Of a stretch of 33,671 nucleotides of DNA, positions 25,764 through 33,671 are shown in pieces. Origin of the DNA: Ilumatobacteraceae bacterium (GTDB lineage: Bacteria > Actinomycetota > Acidimicrobiia > Acidimicrobiales > Ilumatobacteraceae). Position 1 is the first letter of the stretch, and every line of letters starts with the position of its first letter. The translations under genes were made by a program, and so were the position numbers. The notes beneath the pieces are model-generated. The model was given only the letters and a program-made list of their open reading frames with translations, had not been told where the DNA came from and did no database searches. The stretch lies in NCBI GenBank assembly GCA_023257035.1, contig JALRDI010000353.1:1-33671 (forward strand), read 5' to 3'.

Positions 25764-26749
25764 GCGACACCGGGTGGACCGCTGATGACATCATTTCAGG
25801 TGTCGAGAAGCGTTCGCCTGAATTGGCACGGAGAATCCAGCGCGATGCTCCGTTCGGTCGGCTGACGACATATCGAGTTGGGGGAAATGCGACATGTGCC
25901 GTTGAGGCTCAATCGGTTGACGACCTCGTACATCTTGGAGAAGTGACGAGTGCTTGCGGAGCGCCAGTGAACGTACTCGGACGTGGCTCGAACACGTTGG
26001 TCGCTGACGCAGGCTGGAATGGCGTTGTTGTCACGCTAGGTGAATTCTCAGAGCGCATTCGCGTTGAAGAGGCCGAAGCGTTTCACACAGAGGGTGTTGT
26101 TGTGGAGGCTGGGGGAGCGGTCGCCTTGCCAATACTTTCCCGGCGACTGGCATCACTTGGGGTTGCGGGCCTTGAGTGGATGGTCGGTGTTCCTGGATCG
26201 ATTGGTGGTGCTGTCCGAATGAATGCCGGCGGTCATGGTGCCGACATGGCAGACAGCGTGATTGACGTTGATGTCGTCGATTTACACATCAGTGATTGCG
26301 CTCGGTGGGGACATGACAAGTTGCAGTTGGAATTTCGATCTTCTGCCCTCGAGAATCATCACGTTGTCGTCGCGGCGCGGTTGAGAGGAACGGGAAGTGA
26401 GCCTGAGGTGATATCGCAACGCGTCGAAGAAATTGTGCGTTGGCGACGGGAGCATCAACCCGGTGGTCAGAATTGTGGGTCGGTATTTGTCAACCCAGTC
26501 CCTGGCGAGGTGAGCGCTGGCGAACTCATTGATGATCTTGGACTGCGAGGCTTTCGTATCGGGTCCGCTGAGGTCTCAGAAAAGCACGCAAATTTCATTC
26601 AATCCGATGTGGATGGGTCTGCCGACGACGTCCTTGAAGTGCTGGGTGTGGTTCGGAAGCGAGTTCGAGAAGCAACTGGTTTCGAGTTGCGTTCAGAGGT
26701 CCGACTCTTCGGCTTCTCAGACCCCGTAAGCCTTGAGTTGCAGGGGTGA
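25760..26749 (+). CDS. murB: UDP-N-acetylenolpyruvoylglucosamine reductase
   Basis: TTYRVGGNA, LGRGSNTLVADAGWNGVVV, MVGVPGSIGGAVRMNAGGHG, QNCGSVFVNP; GTGA overlap with murC. Confidence 0.95.
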   Translation: MSDTGWTADDIISGVEKRSPELARRIQRDAPFGRLTTYRVGGNATCAVEAQSVDDLVHLGEVTSACGAPVNVLGRGSNTLVADAGWNGVVVTLGEFSERIRVEEAEAFHTEGVVVEAGGAVALPILSRRLASLGVAGLEWMVGVPGSIGGAVRMNAGGHGADMADSVIDVDVVDLHISDCARWGHDKLQLEFRSSALENHHVVVAARLRGTGSEPEVISQRVEEIVRWRREHQPGGQNCGSVFVNPVPGEVSAGELIDDLGLRGFRIGSAEVSEKHANFIQSDVDGSADDVLEVLGVVRKRVREATGFELRSEVRLFGFSDPVSLELQG

Positions 26750-26787
26750 CACCGCCGCAAGGTGGATGATCGCTAGCGTCGGCATCG

Positions 26788-27750
26788 ATGGATTCCAAAG
26801 ATCAGCGTCCTGGTCGGTCAATTGACCCTGGTCTTCGTCGCAGGATTTCCATTTCCGATGATGGAGCACCTGATTCGGTCTACGTCGATGGCGACTTAGG
26901 TGCAAAGGCAGGCTCCCGTCGGAAGGTGCTCATCATTGACGAGAGTGATGATGAGCGGTCATCGCCGTCTTCGTCACCATCATCGCGCCGATCAATGGAT
27001 GGTCGAGTTCGTGCACGCCGAGCAGCTGTTCGTCGGGCACTTGGTCGTCGTCGACTTGTCCGACTGGTCGGGGCGATCGTTGCGGTAATTGTCCTTGTTG
27101 CTGCCCTCGCTGTCCTCGGATCCTCTTGGTTCGGTGTTCGATCGACCGACGTTCGGGTAACCGGAAATGTGTATACGAATCCGGCTCAGCTCAATGAAAT
27201 TATTGATGGTGTGCTCGGCACGCCGGTAATCCTCGTTGACACAGACTCGCTGGAGAATCAGATTGACGAGATTGCGTGGGTTTCTGAATCCTCCGTTCGT
27301 ACAGATTGGCCGTTCGGACTGGTCATTGATATTCGTGAGCGTGAACCGGTCTTGTCATTTCCCGGCCAAGATGGGCTTTTCCGGGTACTTGACGCCGATG
27401 GGCGGGTGCTTGACGTCATCGATGGATGGCCGTTCGAGTACCTATTGCTTGTGTCAGGAGATACTCCAAATCTTGGTGTTGCAGAATTTGCCCCTCCTGG
27501 ACCCACTGGGGCAGCTGCACTTGGCGCTGTCCTCACTGCCGGCATTCGTGACCGTGTGAGCTTGATTGAAGTCGATGCTGCCGGCACCGATCTTCGTATG
27601 ACACTCGACGACAGCACGGTCATCAAATTTGGAGCGGCTCGAGAACTCTTTCCAAAGTTGGTCCGCTTAGAAACAGTTCTTGCAGCGGGCGAGATTCTCC
27701 CGGGTGCAGTAGTTGACGTGTCGACCGACGAAGTCATTCTCGGTGGGTGA
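26788..27750 (+). CDS. ftsQ: FtsQ/DivIB-type division protein (POTRA)
   Basis: Basic disordered N-terminus, one TM, POTRA-like VRSTDVRVTGNVYTNPAQLNEIID; located between murB and ftsZ. Confidence 0.88.
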   Translation: MDSKDQRPGRSIDPGLRRRISISDDGAPDSVYVDGDLGAKAGSRRKVLIIDESDDERSSPSSSPSSRRSMDGRVRARRAAVRRALGRRRLVRLVGAIVAVIVLVAALAVLGSSWFGVRSTDVRVTGNVYTNPAQLNEIIDGVLGTPVILVDTDSLENQIDEIAWVSESSVRTDWPFGLVIDIREREPVLSFPGQDGLFRVLDADGRVLDVIDGWPFEYLLLVSGDTPNLGVAEFAPPGPTGAAALGAVLTAGIRDRVSLIEVDAAGTDLRMTLDDSTVIKFGAARELFPKLVRLETVLAAGEILPGAVVDVSTDEVILGG

Positions 27751-27938
27751 TTCGTGATTGACGAGGTGCTCCTGCGGTAGCATCTTCCCGTTGCCTTGGC
27801 GTTGTTCTGAAATTACATAGACGCAGATTTGGCAAAACATCTGATGAAAGAACGTGCTCTTCAAATCACCTGCAAGCAGTCGCTCTCGGCTGTGCTACAC
27901 AAGGTAGGTAATTGGAGTTGCTCAGAGAGGAACAAGTA

Positions 27939-29012
27939 ATGGCTGGCTCACCGCAGAATTATCTCGCAGTGATCAAGGTGATCGGTGTTGGCGGCGGCGG
28001 CGTCAACGCGGTGAACCGAATGATCGATGCTGGTCTTCGTGGCGTCGAGTTCATCGCAGTGAACACCGATGCGCAGGCGCTTCTTATGAGCGACGCCGAT
28101 GTCAAACTCGACATCGGTCGTGAACTCACCCGTGGTTTAGGTGCGGGTAGTGACCCAGATGTGGGTCGAGCGGCAGCTGAGGCACATGAGTCTGAGATTG
28201 CTGAGCTAGTAAAGGGCGCCGACATGGTGTTCATTACCGCTGGAGAAGGCGGCGGAACTGGAACCGGCGCAGCACCTGTGATCGCCGAGATCGCTCGTGG
28301 CGTCGGTGCGTTGACAATTGGTGTTGTTACGCGCCCATTCGCGTTCGAGGGACGTCGTCGTGCAGTCCAGGCCGAATCCGGTATTCAGCGGCTGAAAGAA
28401 AAAGTTGACACTCTCATTGTTATTCCGAATGACCGTTTGCTCTCGGTCGCAAATGAGAAGACCAGTGTGTTGAGCGCCTTCAACATGGCGGATGACGTTC
28501 TTCTCGACGGCGTCGCCGGCATTACGAATCTCCTGACCATCCCTGGTCTCATCAATACCGACTTCGCTGACGTTCGAATGGTGCTGTCTGAGGCGGGCTC
28601 CGCGTTGATGGGAATCGGCCAAGCCGGTGGCGAGGATCGCGCGGTATCGGCAGCAAAAGCGGCGATTTCGAGTCCGTTGCTCGAATCAGCGATCGATGGC
28701 GCCCGTGGCGTCCTGTTGAACATCACCGGTCCATCGAGCATGGGTCTGTTCGAAATGAACGCCGCAGCAGAAATCATTCACGCGGTCGCTCACCCTGATG
28801 TCAACCTCATTTTCGGAACTGTGATCGATGATGAAATGGGTGACGAAGTGAAGATCACCGTCGTCGCGGCGGGCTTTGATCGTGTCGATTCTGTTGGTGC
28901 TGTCGATAACACGTCGTCGTCTGGCACATCGCGACTGTCTGAATTGTTCACTGATGATGATTCAGATGAAGAGGAAGATGACGGTTTTGATGTGCCGTCA
29001 TTCTTGAAGTAG
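27939..29012 (+). CDS. ftsZ: Cell division GTPase FtsZ
   Basis: [44 protein letters not shown]7 loop, C-terminal [11 protein letters not shown] at 27939 preceded by AGAGAGGAA. Confidence 0.97.
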   Translation: MAGSPQNYLAVIKVIGVGGGGVNAVNRMIDAGLRGVEFIAVNTDAQALLMSDADVKLDIGRELTRGLGAGSDPDVGRAAAEAHESEIAELVKGADMVFITAGEGGGTGTGAAPVIAEIARGVGALTIGVVTRPFAFEGRRRAVQAESGIQRLKEKVDTLIVIPNDRLLSVANEKTSVLSAFNMADDVLLDGVAGITNLLTIPGLINTDFADVRMVLSEAGSALMGIGQAGGEDRAVSAAKAAISSPLLESAIDGARGVLLNITGPSSMGLFEMNAAAEIIHAVAHPDVNLIFGTVIDDEMGDEVKITVVAAGFDRVDSVGAVDNTSSSGTSRLSELFTDDDSDEEEDDGFDVPSFLK

Positions 29013-29031
29013 CAAGCGCACATTTACGGCG

Positions 29032-29688
29032 ATGGAGTTGTCGGTTTCGACGATCCGAGGTCGTATTTCAGCTGTTACTCAGCAGATTGAGTCGGTGTCT
29101 TCGCGGCCGATCGATCTTGTGGTGGTGACGAAAACGCACTCACCTGAGGTCGTTCGTGATGTTGCCGCAGCTGGCGCACAAATCATCGGTGAAAATTATG
29201 CCCAAGAGGTGCGTGACAAAGCCGCTGTCATCGATGACATCAGGTCCTCTGGTGTTGAGGTGCAATTCATTGGCCAACTCCAGACAAATAAGGTTCGGCT
29301 ATTGGCTGGCCTTGTCGACTGCATTGCAAGTGTTGACCGACCTTCATTGATTGATGAGATTGCCAAGCGGATGCCAGGCGTTCGGATACATCTTCAGGTG
29401 AATGCGACTGGCGAAGTGAACAAGGGTGGTTGTCTGCCAGACGCGTTGCCGCAGCTCATTGAGCACTCGAGCGATCGTGGCGTAGTTGTCGAGGGTCTTA
29501 TGGCGGTCGGGCCAACGTCAGGCGACCCACACGTAACACGCCAGGCATTTCGTCGGGTAGGCGAGCTCGCGTTAGCTCACGATCTTGCCGTTCGAAATTA
29601 TGGGATGTCAGGTGACCTACAAATCGCCGTTGAAGAGGGATCGACGATGGTCCGCATTGGCAGCGCAATTCTGGGGAGCAGAAACTAA
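29032..29688 (+). CDS. YggS family PLP homeostasis protein
   Basis: LVVVTKTHSPEVVRDVAAAGAQIIGENYAQEVRDK, EVQFIGQLQTNKVRLL, GMSGDLQIAVEEGSTMVRIGSAILGSR. Confidence 0.92.
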   Translation: MELSVSTIRGRISAVTQQIESVSSRPIDLVVVTKTHSPEVVRDVAAAGAQIIGENYAQEVRDKAAVIDDIRSSGVEVQFIGQLQTNKVRLLAGLVDCIASVDRPSLIDEIAKRMPGVRIHLQVNATGEVNKGGCLPDALPQLIEHSSDRGVVVEGLMAVGPTSGDPHVTRQAFRRVGELALAHDLAVRNYGMSGDLQIAVEEGSTMVRIGSAILGSRN

Positions 29689-29751
29689 TTCCACCCTCCG
29701 CGTCCGTGCGGTTGCGTTGGGTTAGCCTGTCGAATCGAGGAGGAAAGCCGA

Positions 29752-30270
29752 ATGACTCTGTGGAAGCGCACGATGGACTACTTGGGTCTCGGCCCTGACG
29801 AGGCCTACTACGACGACGAGTTTGACGAAGAGTACGAACCGCGTCAGCGACGTGGTGACGTTGCGTCGCGTTCAGGCCCAGTTATTGACGACGATTACGA
29901 GCAGCCCGACAACACTGGTAGTGGACGCCCCGTATTCCCAAGCAGAGACTTTGATGCATCACCGTCGCGTCGTCAGGCATCCAGCGACGATTCAGGTGTC
30001 ATCGTGAGGTCGCAGAAGGCGTCACGTTCAAGCTCCTCTGAACCTCAAGCAATTCGCCCGGCACGTTTTGATCAAGCGCAAGAAGTAGCTGACACCTTGA
30101 AGCGTGGCCAACCCGTCATCATGAACCTCGACGCCTGCGAACGCGATGTGGCTCGTCGGCTTATCGACTTTGCGAGCGGACTGTGCTACGCCCTCGATGG
30201 CTCTATGGAGAAAGTTGCGAACGGCGTGTACTTGCTGAAACCAACTGGCGGCTCTCACTCAGACTCCTAA
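29752..30270 (+). CDS. sepF: Cell division protein SepF
   Basis: [73 protein letters not shown]. Confidence 0.94.
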   Translation: MTLWKRTMDYLGLGPDEAYYDDEFDEEYEPRQRRGDVASRSGPVIDDDYEQPDNTGSGRPVFPSRDFDASPSRRQASSDDSGVIVRSQKASRSSSSEPQAIRPARFDQAQEVADTLKRGQPVIMNLDACERDVARRLIDFASGLCYALDGSMEKVANGVYLLKPTGGSHSDS

Positions 30271-30344
30271 CGTCGACGTCCGTACGTCGCGGCGGGTCGC
30301 TCGGTAGCCTGATCCCGTTCATTTCGCTCTCACAGGATGTCTCC

Positions 30345-33300
30345 ATGTATCCCCCTGTTTCCTCGCAACCTAATCTTCCTGCCTTAGAGGGGGAGGTGCT
30401 CGCCCGTTGGGAGGCGGAGCAGGCGTTCCAACAGTCAATTGACATGCGAGATGCTGGCGCAAATGGCTCGAACGAATTTGTGTTCTACGATGGGCCGCCC
30501 TTTGCAAATGGGCTTCCTCACTATGGTCACCTATTGACGGGCTACGTGAAAGACGCGATTCCTCGCTACCAAACAATGCGTGGTCGTCGAGTGGAGCGCC
30601 GTTTTGGGTGGGATTGCCATGGCTTACCGGCAGAAGTCCAAGCTGAGAAAGAACTCGGCATCTCAGGCCACCCTGAGATCACTGCATTTGGTGTTGACAA
30701 GTTCAATGACTCATGTCGAACAAGCGTGCTGCAGTTCACGGAGGAGTGGCGTGACTACGTGACTCGTCAGGCGCGCTGGGTCGATTTTGACAACGACTAC
30801 AAGACGCTCGACCTTGACTACATGGAAAGCGTCATGTGGGCGTTCAAGAGCCTGTGGGAAAAGGGTCTGATCTACGAGGGATACCGGGTGCTTGCGTATT
30901 GCTGGCGCTGTGAGACCCCGTTATCGAATACCGAGACTCGCATGGATGACGTCTACCGGGATCGGCAAGACCCGGCCGTCACCGTGTGGTTCCAACTCGA
31001 AACAGGGGAGCGAATCCTTGCGTGGACGACAACCCCATGGACGTTGCCGTCAAACCTTGCATTGGCGGTCGGACCTGAGATCGACTACGCCGTGCTCGAA
31101 GCCGATGGTGAACGTTGGATCATCGCCGAGTCTCGAGTTGGGGCGTATGAAGCACAACTTGGCGAGGCAGTTCAAGTTGGGACGATCACGGGATCCGAAC
31201 TTGCCGGTCGACGCTACGCCCCACTCTTCGATTACTTCTCAGATGCGGAGAATGCTTTTCAGGTGCTCGCGGCCGATTTCGTGTCAACCGAAGACGGCAC
31301 GGGAATCGTGCACATGGCTCCCGGGTTTGGTGAAGAGGACCAAAACGTTTGCAACGCAGCGGGCATCGAGACGGTCTGTCCGATGGATGGGCATGGGCAG
31401 TACACAGCAGAAGTTTCAGACTGGGCCGGACAGCACGTATTCGACGCAAATCCGCTTATCATTCGTGCGCTAAAAGAGTCAGGTCGCCTGGTTCGTCACG
31501 ACTCGTATATGCACTCGTACCCGCATTGCTGGCGCTGTGCAGAGCCGCTTGTGTATCGAGCGATCTCATCCTGGTTCGTCAAGGTGACTGATGTGAAGGA
31601 CCGAATGGTCGAGCTCAATCAGCAGATCAACTGGGTTCCATCGCATGTGAAAGACGGCAGTTTCGGAAAGTGGCTTGAGAACGCTCGTGACTGGTCGATC
31701 AGCCGTAACCGGTTCTGGGGGTCTCCAATTCCGGTGTGGGTCAGCGACAATCCTGAATTCCCTCGTATCGACGTTTACGGTTCTGTTGCGGAGCTCGAAT
31801 CAGATTTTGGCGTTGCGGTGAACGACTTGCACCGGCCTGTCATCGACGAACTCGTTCGTCCGAACCCCGATGATCCATCAGGACAGTCAATGATGCGCAG
31901 GGTTCCCGAAGTGCTCGACTGCTGGTTTGAGTCTGGGTCGATGCCATTTGCTCAAGTTCACTACCCGTTTGAGAATTCCGAATGGTTTGAGCATCACTAC
32001 CCGGGCGACTTCATCGTCGAATATCTCGGCCAAACGCGTGGCTGGTTCTACACGATGCACGTGTTGGCAACAGCGCTGTTTGATCGTCCTGCATTCTCGA
32101 ACTGCGTGAGCCACGGCATCGTCTTAGGCGACGACGGTGCGAAGATGTCGAAGTCGTTGCGTAACTATCCCGATCCAAACCAAATGTTTGAGGTGTACGG
32201 GTCTGATGCGATGCGCTGGTATCTGCTCTCGTCGCCGATTCTGCGCGGATCAGACTTTTCAGTGACAGAAACTGGCATGCGTGACACGGTCCGCCAGGTC
32301 GTACTTCCGTTATGGAATGCCTATTACTTCCTTACGCTGTACGCCGGGGCCGCTGAAACCATTGGTGTGTTCCGAACTGATCAGACCGATGTGCTTGATC
32401 GGTATCTCCTCGGCGAACTCGCGGAACTCATCGATGTTGTTACGAGCTCAATGGATGCATATGACTTGTACGGCGCATGCGACCACGTGCAAGGATTCCT
32501 CGACACCCTGACGAACTGGTATATCCGGCGGAGTCGGGATCGGTTCTGGGAGGGCGACCAGGATGCGATCGACACGTTGCATACTGCTCTCGTCCTGTTC
32601 ACTCGCGTCGCAGCGCCTCTCTTGCCGATGATTGCTGAGCAAGTTCACACTGGGCTTACCGGTGGAGGAAGTGTGCACCATCAAGATTGGCCGTCATCTG
32701 ATGATCTTCCCCGAGACAGTTCGCTAGCAACGGGAATGCGTCGGGTCCGTGATGCATGTTCGACGCTTCTCTCGCTGCGCAAGACCGAAGGGTTGCGCGT
32801 TCGTCTCCCTCTTGCTTCTGCGACTCTTGCGACGCCAGACGTTGAATTGGTTCGGCCGCACATTGAGATCCTGCGCGATGAGGTGAACGTCAAAACCGTC
32901 AACCTCACCGATCGTGTCGCAGACCATGGAACTGAAGAGTTGGTGCTGTTGCCAAAGGCCCTTGGTCCACGGCTTGGCGGTGATACTCAGAAGGTCATTG
33001 TTGCCCACAAATCTGGCGATTGGTCTAGCGATGGCGGGGTTGTCACGGTGGGTGGGATAGCGCTCGTCGAGGGCGAATACGAGTTCCGTTTGGTGTCAGA
33101 CGCAGATGGGGCCGCTGCGACGTTGCCTGGTCGAGGTGGGATTGTTGTTCTCGACACGTTGGTGACCCCCGAACTTGAGCGCGAGGGTGTTGCTCGTGAC
33201 CTCATCCGTCGGATACAGACTGCTCGCCGTGAGGCAGACCTCGACGTGAGTGACCGTATTTCTTTGACGTTGACGACGTCAGATGACGTGGCTGAGGCAT

Positions 33301-33410
33301 TGAGAGCCCATCAGGAGATGGTTGAAAACGAGACTCTTGCGGTCGAGACGGCAGTTGAGATCTCGGATGGCGATGAAGTAATTCGTGTTGTTGCCACCGC
33401 TCAGCGTTAA
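30345..33410 (+). CDS. ileS: Isoleucyl-tRNA synthetase, type 2-like
   Basis: [15 protein letters not shown]...[14 protein letters not shown]-type editing domain region, KMSKS loop ([16 protein letters not shown]). Start at MYPPVSSQP; the ORF track start at 30183 overlaps sepF. Confidence 0.95.
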   Translation: MYPPVSSQPNLPALEGEVLARWEAEQAFQQSIDMRDAGANGSNEFVFYDGPPFANGLPHYGHLLTGYVKDAIPRYQTMRGRRVERRFGWDCHGLPAEVQAEKELGISGHPEITAFGVDKFNDSCRTSVLQFTEEWRDYVTRQARWVDFDNDYKTLDLDYMESVMWAFKSLWEKGLIYEGYRVLAYCWRCETPLSNTETRMDDVYRDRQDPAVTVWFQLETGERILAWTTTPWTLPSNLALAVGPEIDYAVLEADGERWIIAESRVGAYEAQLGEAVQVGTITGSELAGRRYAPLFDYFSDAENAFQVLAADFVSTEDGTGIVHMAPGFGEEDQNVCNAAGIETVCPMDGHGQYTAEVSDWAGQHVFDANPLIIRALKESGRLVRHDSYMHSYPHCWRCAEPLVYRAISSWFVKVTDVKDRMVELNQQINWVPSHVKDGSFGKWLENARDWSISRNRFWGSPIPVWVSDNPEFPRIDVYGSVAELESDFGVAVNDLHRPVIDELVRPNPDDPSGQSMMRRVPEVLDCWFESGSMPFAQVHYPFENSEWFEHHYPGDFIVEYLGQTRGWFYTMHVLATALFDRPAFSNCVSHGIVLGDDGAKMSKSLRNYPDPNQMFEVYGSDAMRWYLLSSPILRGSDFSVTETGMRDTVRQVVLPLWNAYYFLTLYAGAAETIGVFRTDQTDVLDRYLLGELAELIDVVTSSMDAYDLYGACDHVQGFLDTLTNWYIRRSRDRFWEGDQDAIDTLHTALVLFTRVAAPLLPMIAEQVHTGLTGGGSVHHQDWPSSDDLPRDSSLATGMRRVRDACSTLLSLRKTEGLRVRLPLASATLATPDVELVRPHIEILRDEVNVKTVNLTDRVADHGTEELVLLPKALGPRLGGDTQKVIVAHKSGDWSSDGGVVTVGGIALVEGEYEFRLVSDADGAAATLPGRGGIVVLDTLVTPELEREGVARDLIRRIQTARREADLDVSDRISLTLTTSDDVAEALRAHQEMVENETLAVETAVEISDGDEVIRVVATAQR

Positions 33411-33450
33411 TTAACAGGTAACTTCTGGGGCTGCTGTAAGGGAGAAACTC

Positions 33451-33671
33451 ATGGCATCATCAGCGAAGAAGAAGGCTACGCCAGCAAAGAAGGCTACGCC
33501 AGCGAAGAAATCCGCAGCAAAGAAGGCTGCGCCAGCGAAGAAGGCTCCGGCAAAGAAGGCTGCGCCAGCCAAGAAGGCTGCGCCAGTCAAGAAGGCTCCG
33601 GCGAAGAAGGCTGCGCCAGCCAAGAAGGCTCCGGCAAAGAAGGCCGCGCCAGTCAAGAAAACTGCGCCAGC
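33451..33671 (+). CDS. Lys/Ala/Pro-repeat protein, 3'-truncated (possible basic N-terminus of a TraR/DksA-like or histone H1-like protein)
   Basis: ATG at 33451 after AAGGGAGAAA RBS; reads MASSAKKKATPAKKATPAKKSAAKKAAPAKKAPAKKAAPAKKAAPVKKAPAKKAAPAKK... open to the window end. Confidence 0.75.
   Translation, partial: MASSAKKKATPAKKATPAKKSAAKKAAPAKKAPAKKAAPAKKAAPVKKAPAKKAAPAKKAPAKKAAPVKKTAP
33469..33671 (+). repeat. Tandem short repeats encoding (A)PAKKA units
   Basis: Repeated aagaaggct(gcgcca/ccg)g(cc/tc/cg) 15- and 18-nt units to the window end. Confidence 0.85.

Noticed and set aside
33411-33656. 81-aa minus-strand ORF with FFAGAF repeats
   Set aside because: Antisense translation of the Lys/Ala/Pro repeat; the + strand reading has an RBS and ATG.
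33469-33671. Tandem repeats as a CRISPR-like array
   Set aside because: Repeats are in-frame codon repeats of 15-18 nt with no spacers.

Overview
The window reads as an actinobacterial chromosomal segment. Acidimicrobiia-like is my inference from gene order and protein character; no search was run. It is dense with housekeeping genes. The left part holds a 5'-truncated ROK glucokinase, an AlaC-like aminotransferase, glpK, pfkA, an MtrA/MtrB/LpqB-like signalling operon, an inositol monophosphatase family gene, dinB, a DUF3040 gene, a degenerate ROK protein, an acyl-CoA dehydrogenase, an HNH endonuclease and a lipoate-ligase-like gene. From about 14.0 kb there is a near-complete division/cell-wall (dcw) cluster: mraZ-rsmH-ftsL-ftsI-murE-mraY-murD-ftsW-murG-murC-murB-ftsQ-ftsZ-yggS-sepF, then ileS (type-2-like), then the start of a Lys/Ala/Pro-repeat protein cut off by the window edge. 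I found no mobile element, CRISPR array, rRNA, tRNA or defence system. I see no clear new multi-gene system. The best second-look signals are: five 10-nt-phased MraZ-box-like repeats upstream of mraZ; a 17-bp direct repeat (16/17 identical) further upstream in the same region; a ROK protein that lost its kinase motifs but kept the zinc motif; a direct repeat abutting the mtrA-like promoter; several starts placed 6-7 nt after TANNNT-like hexamers (leaderless architecture); absence of murF from the cluster; and non-canonical motifs in PfkA, MurG and MurD.
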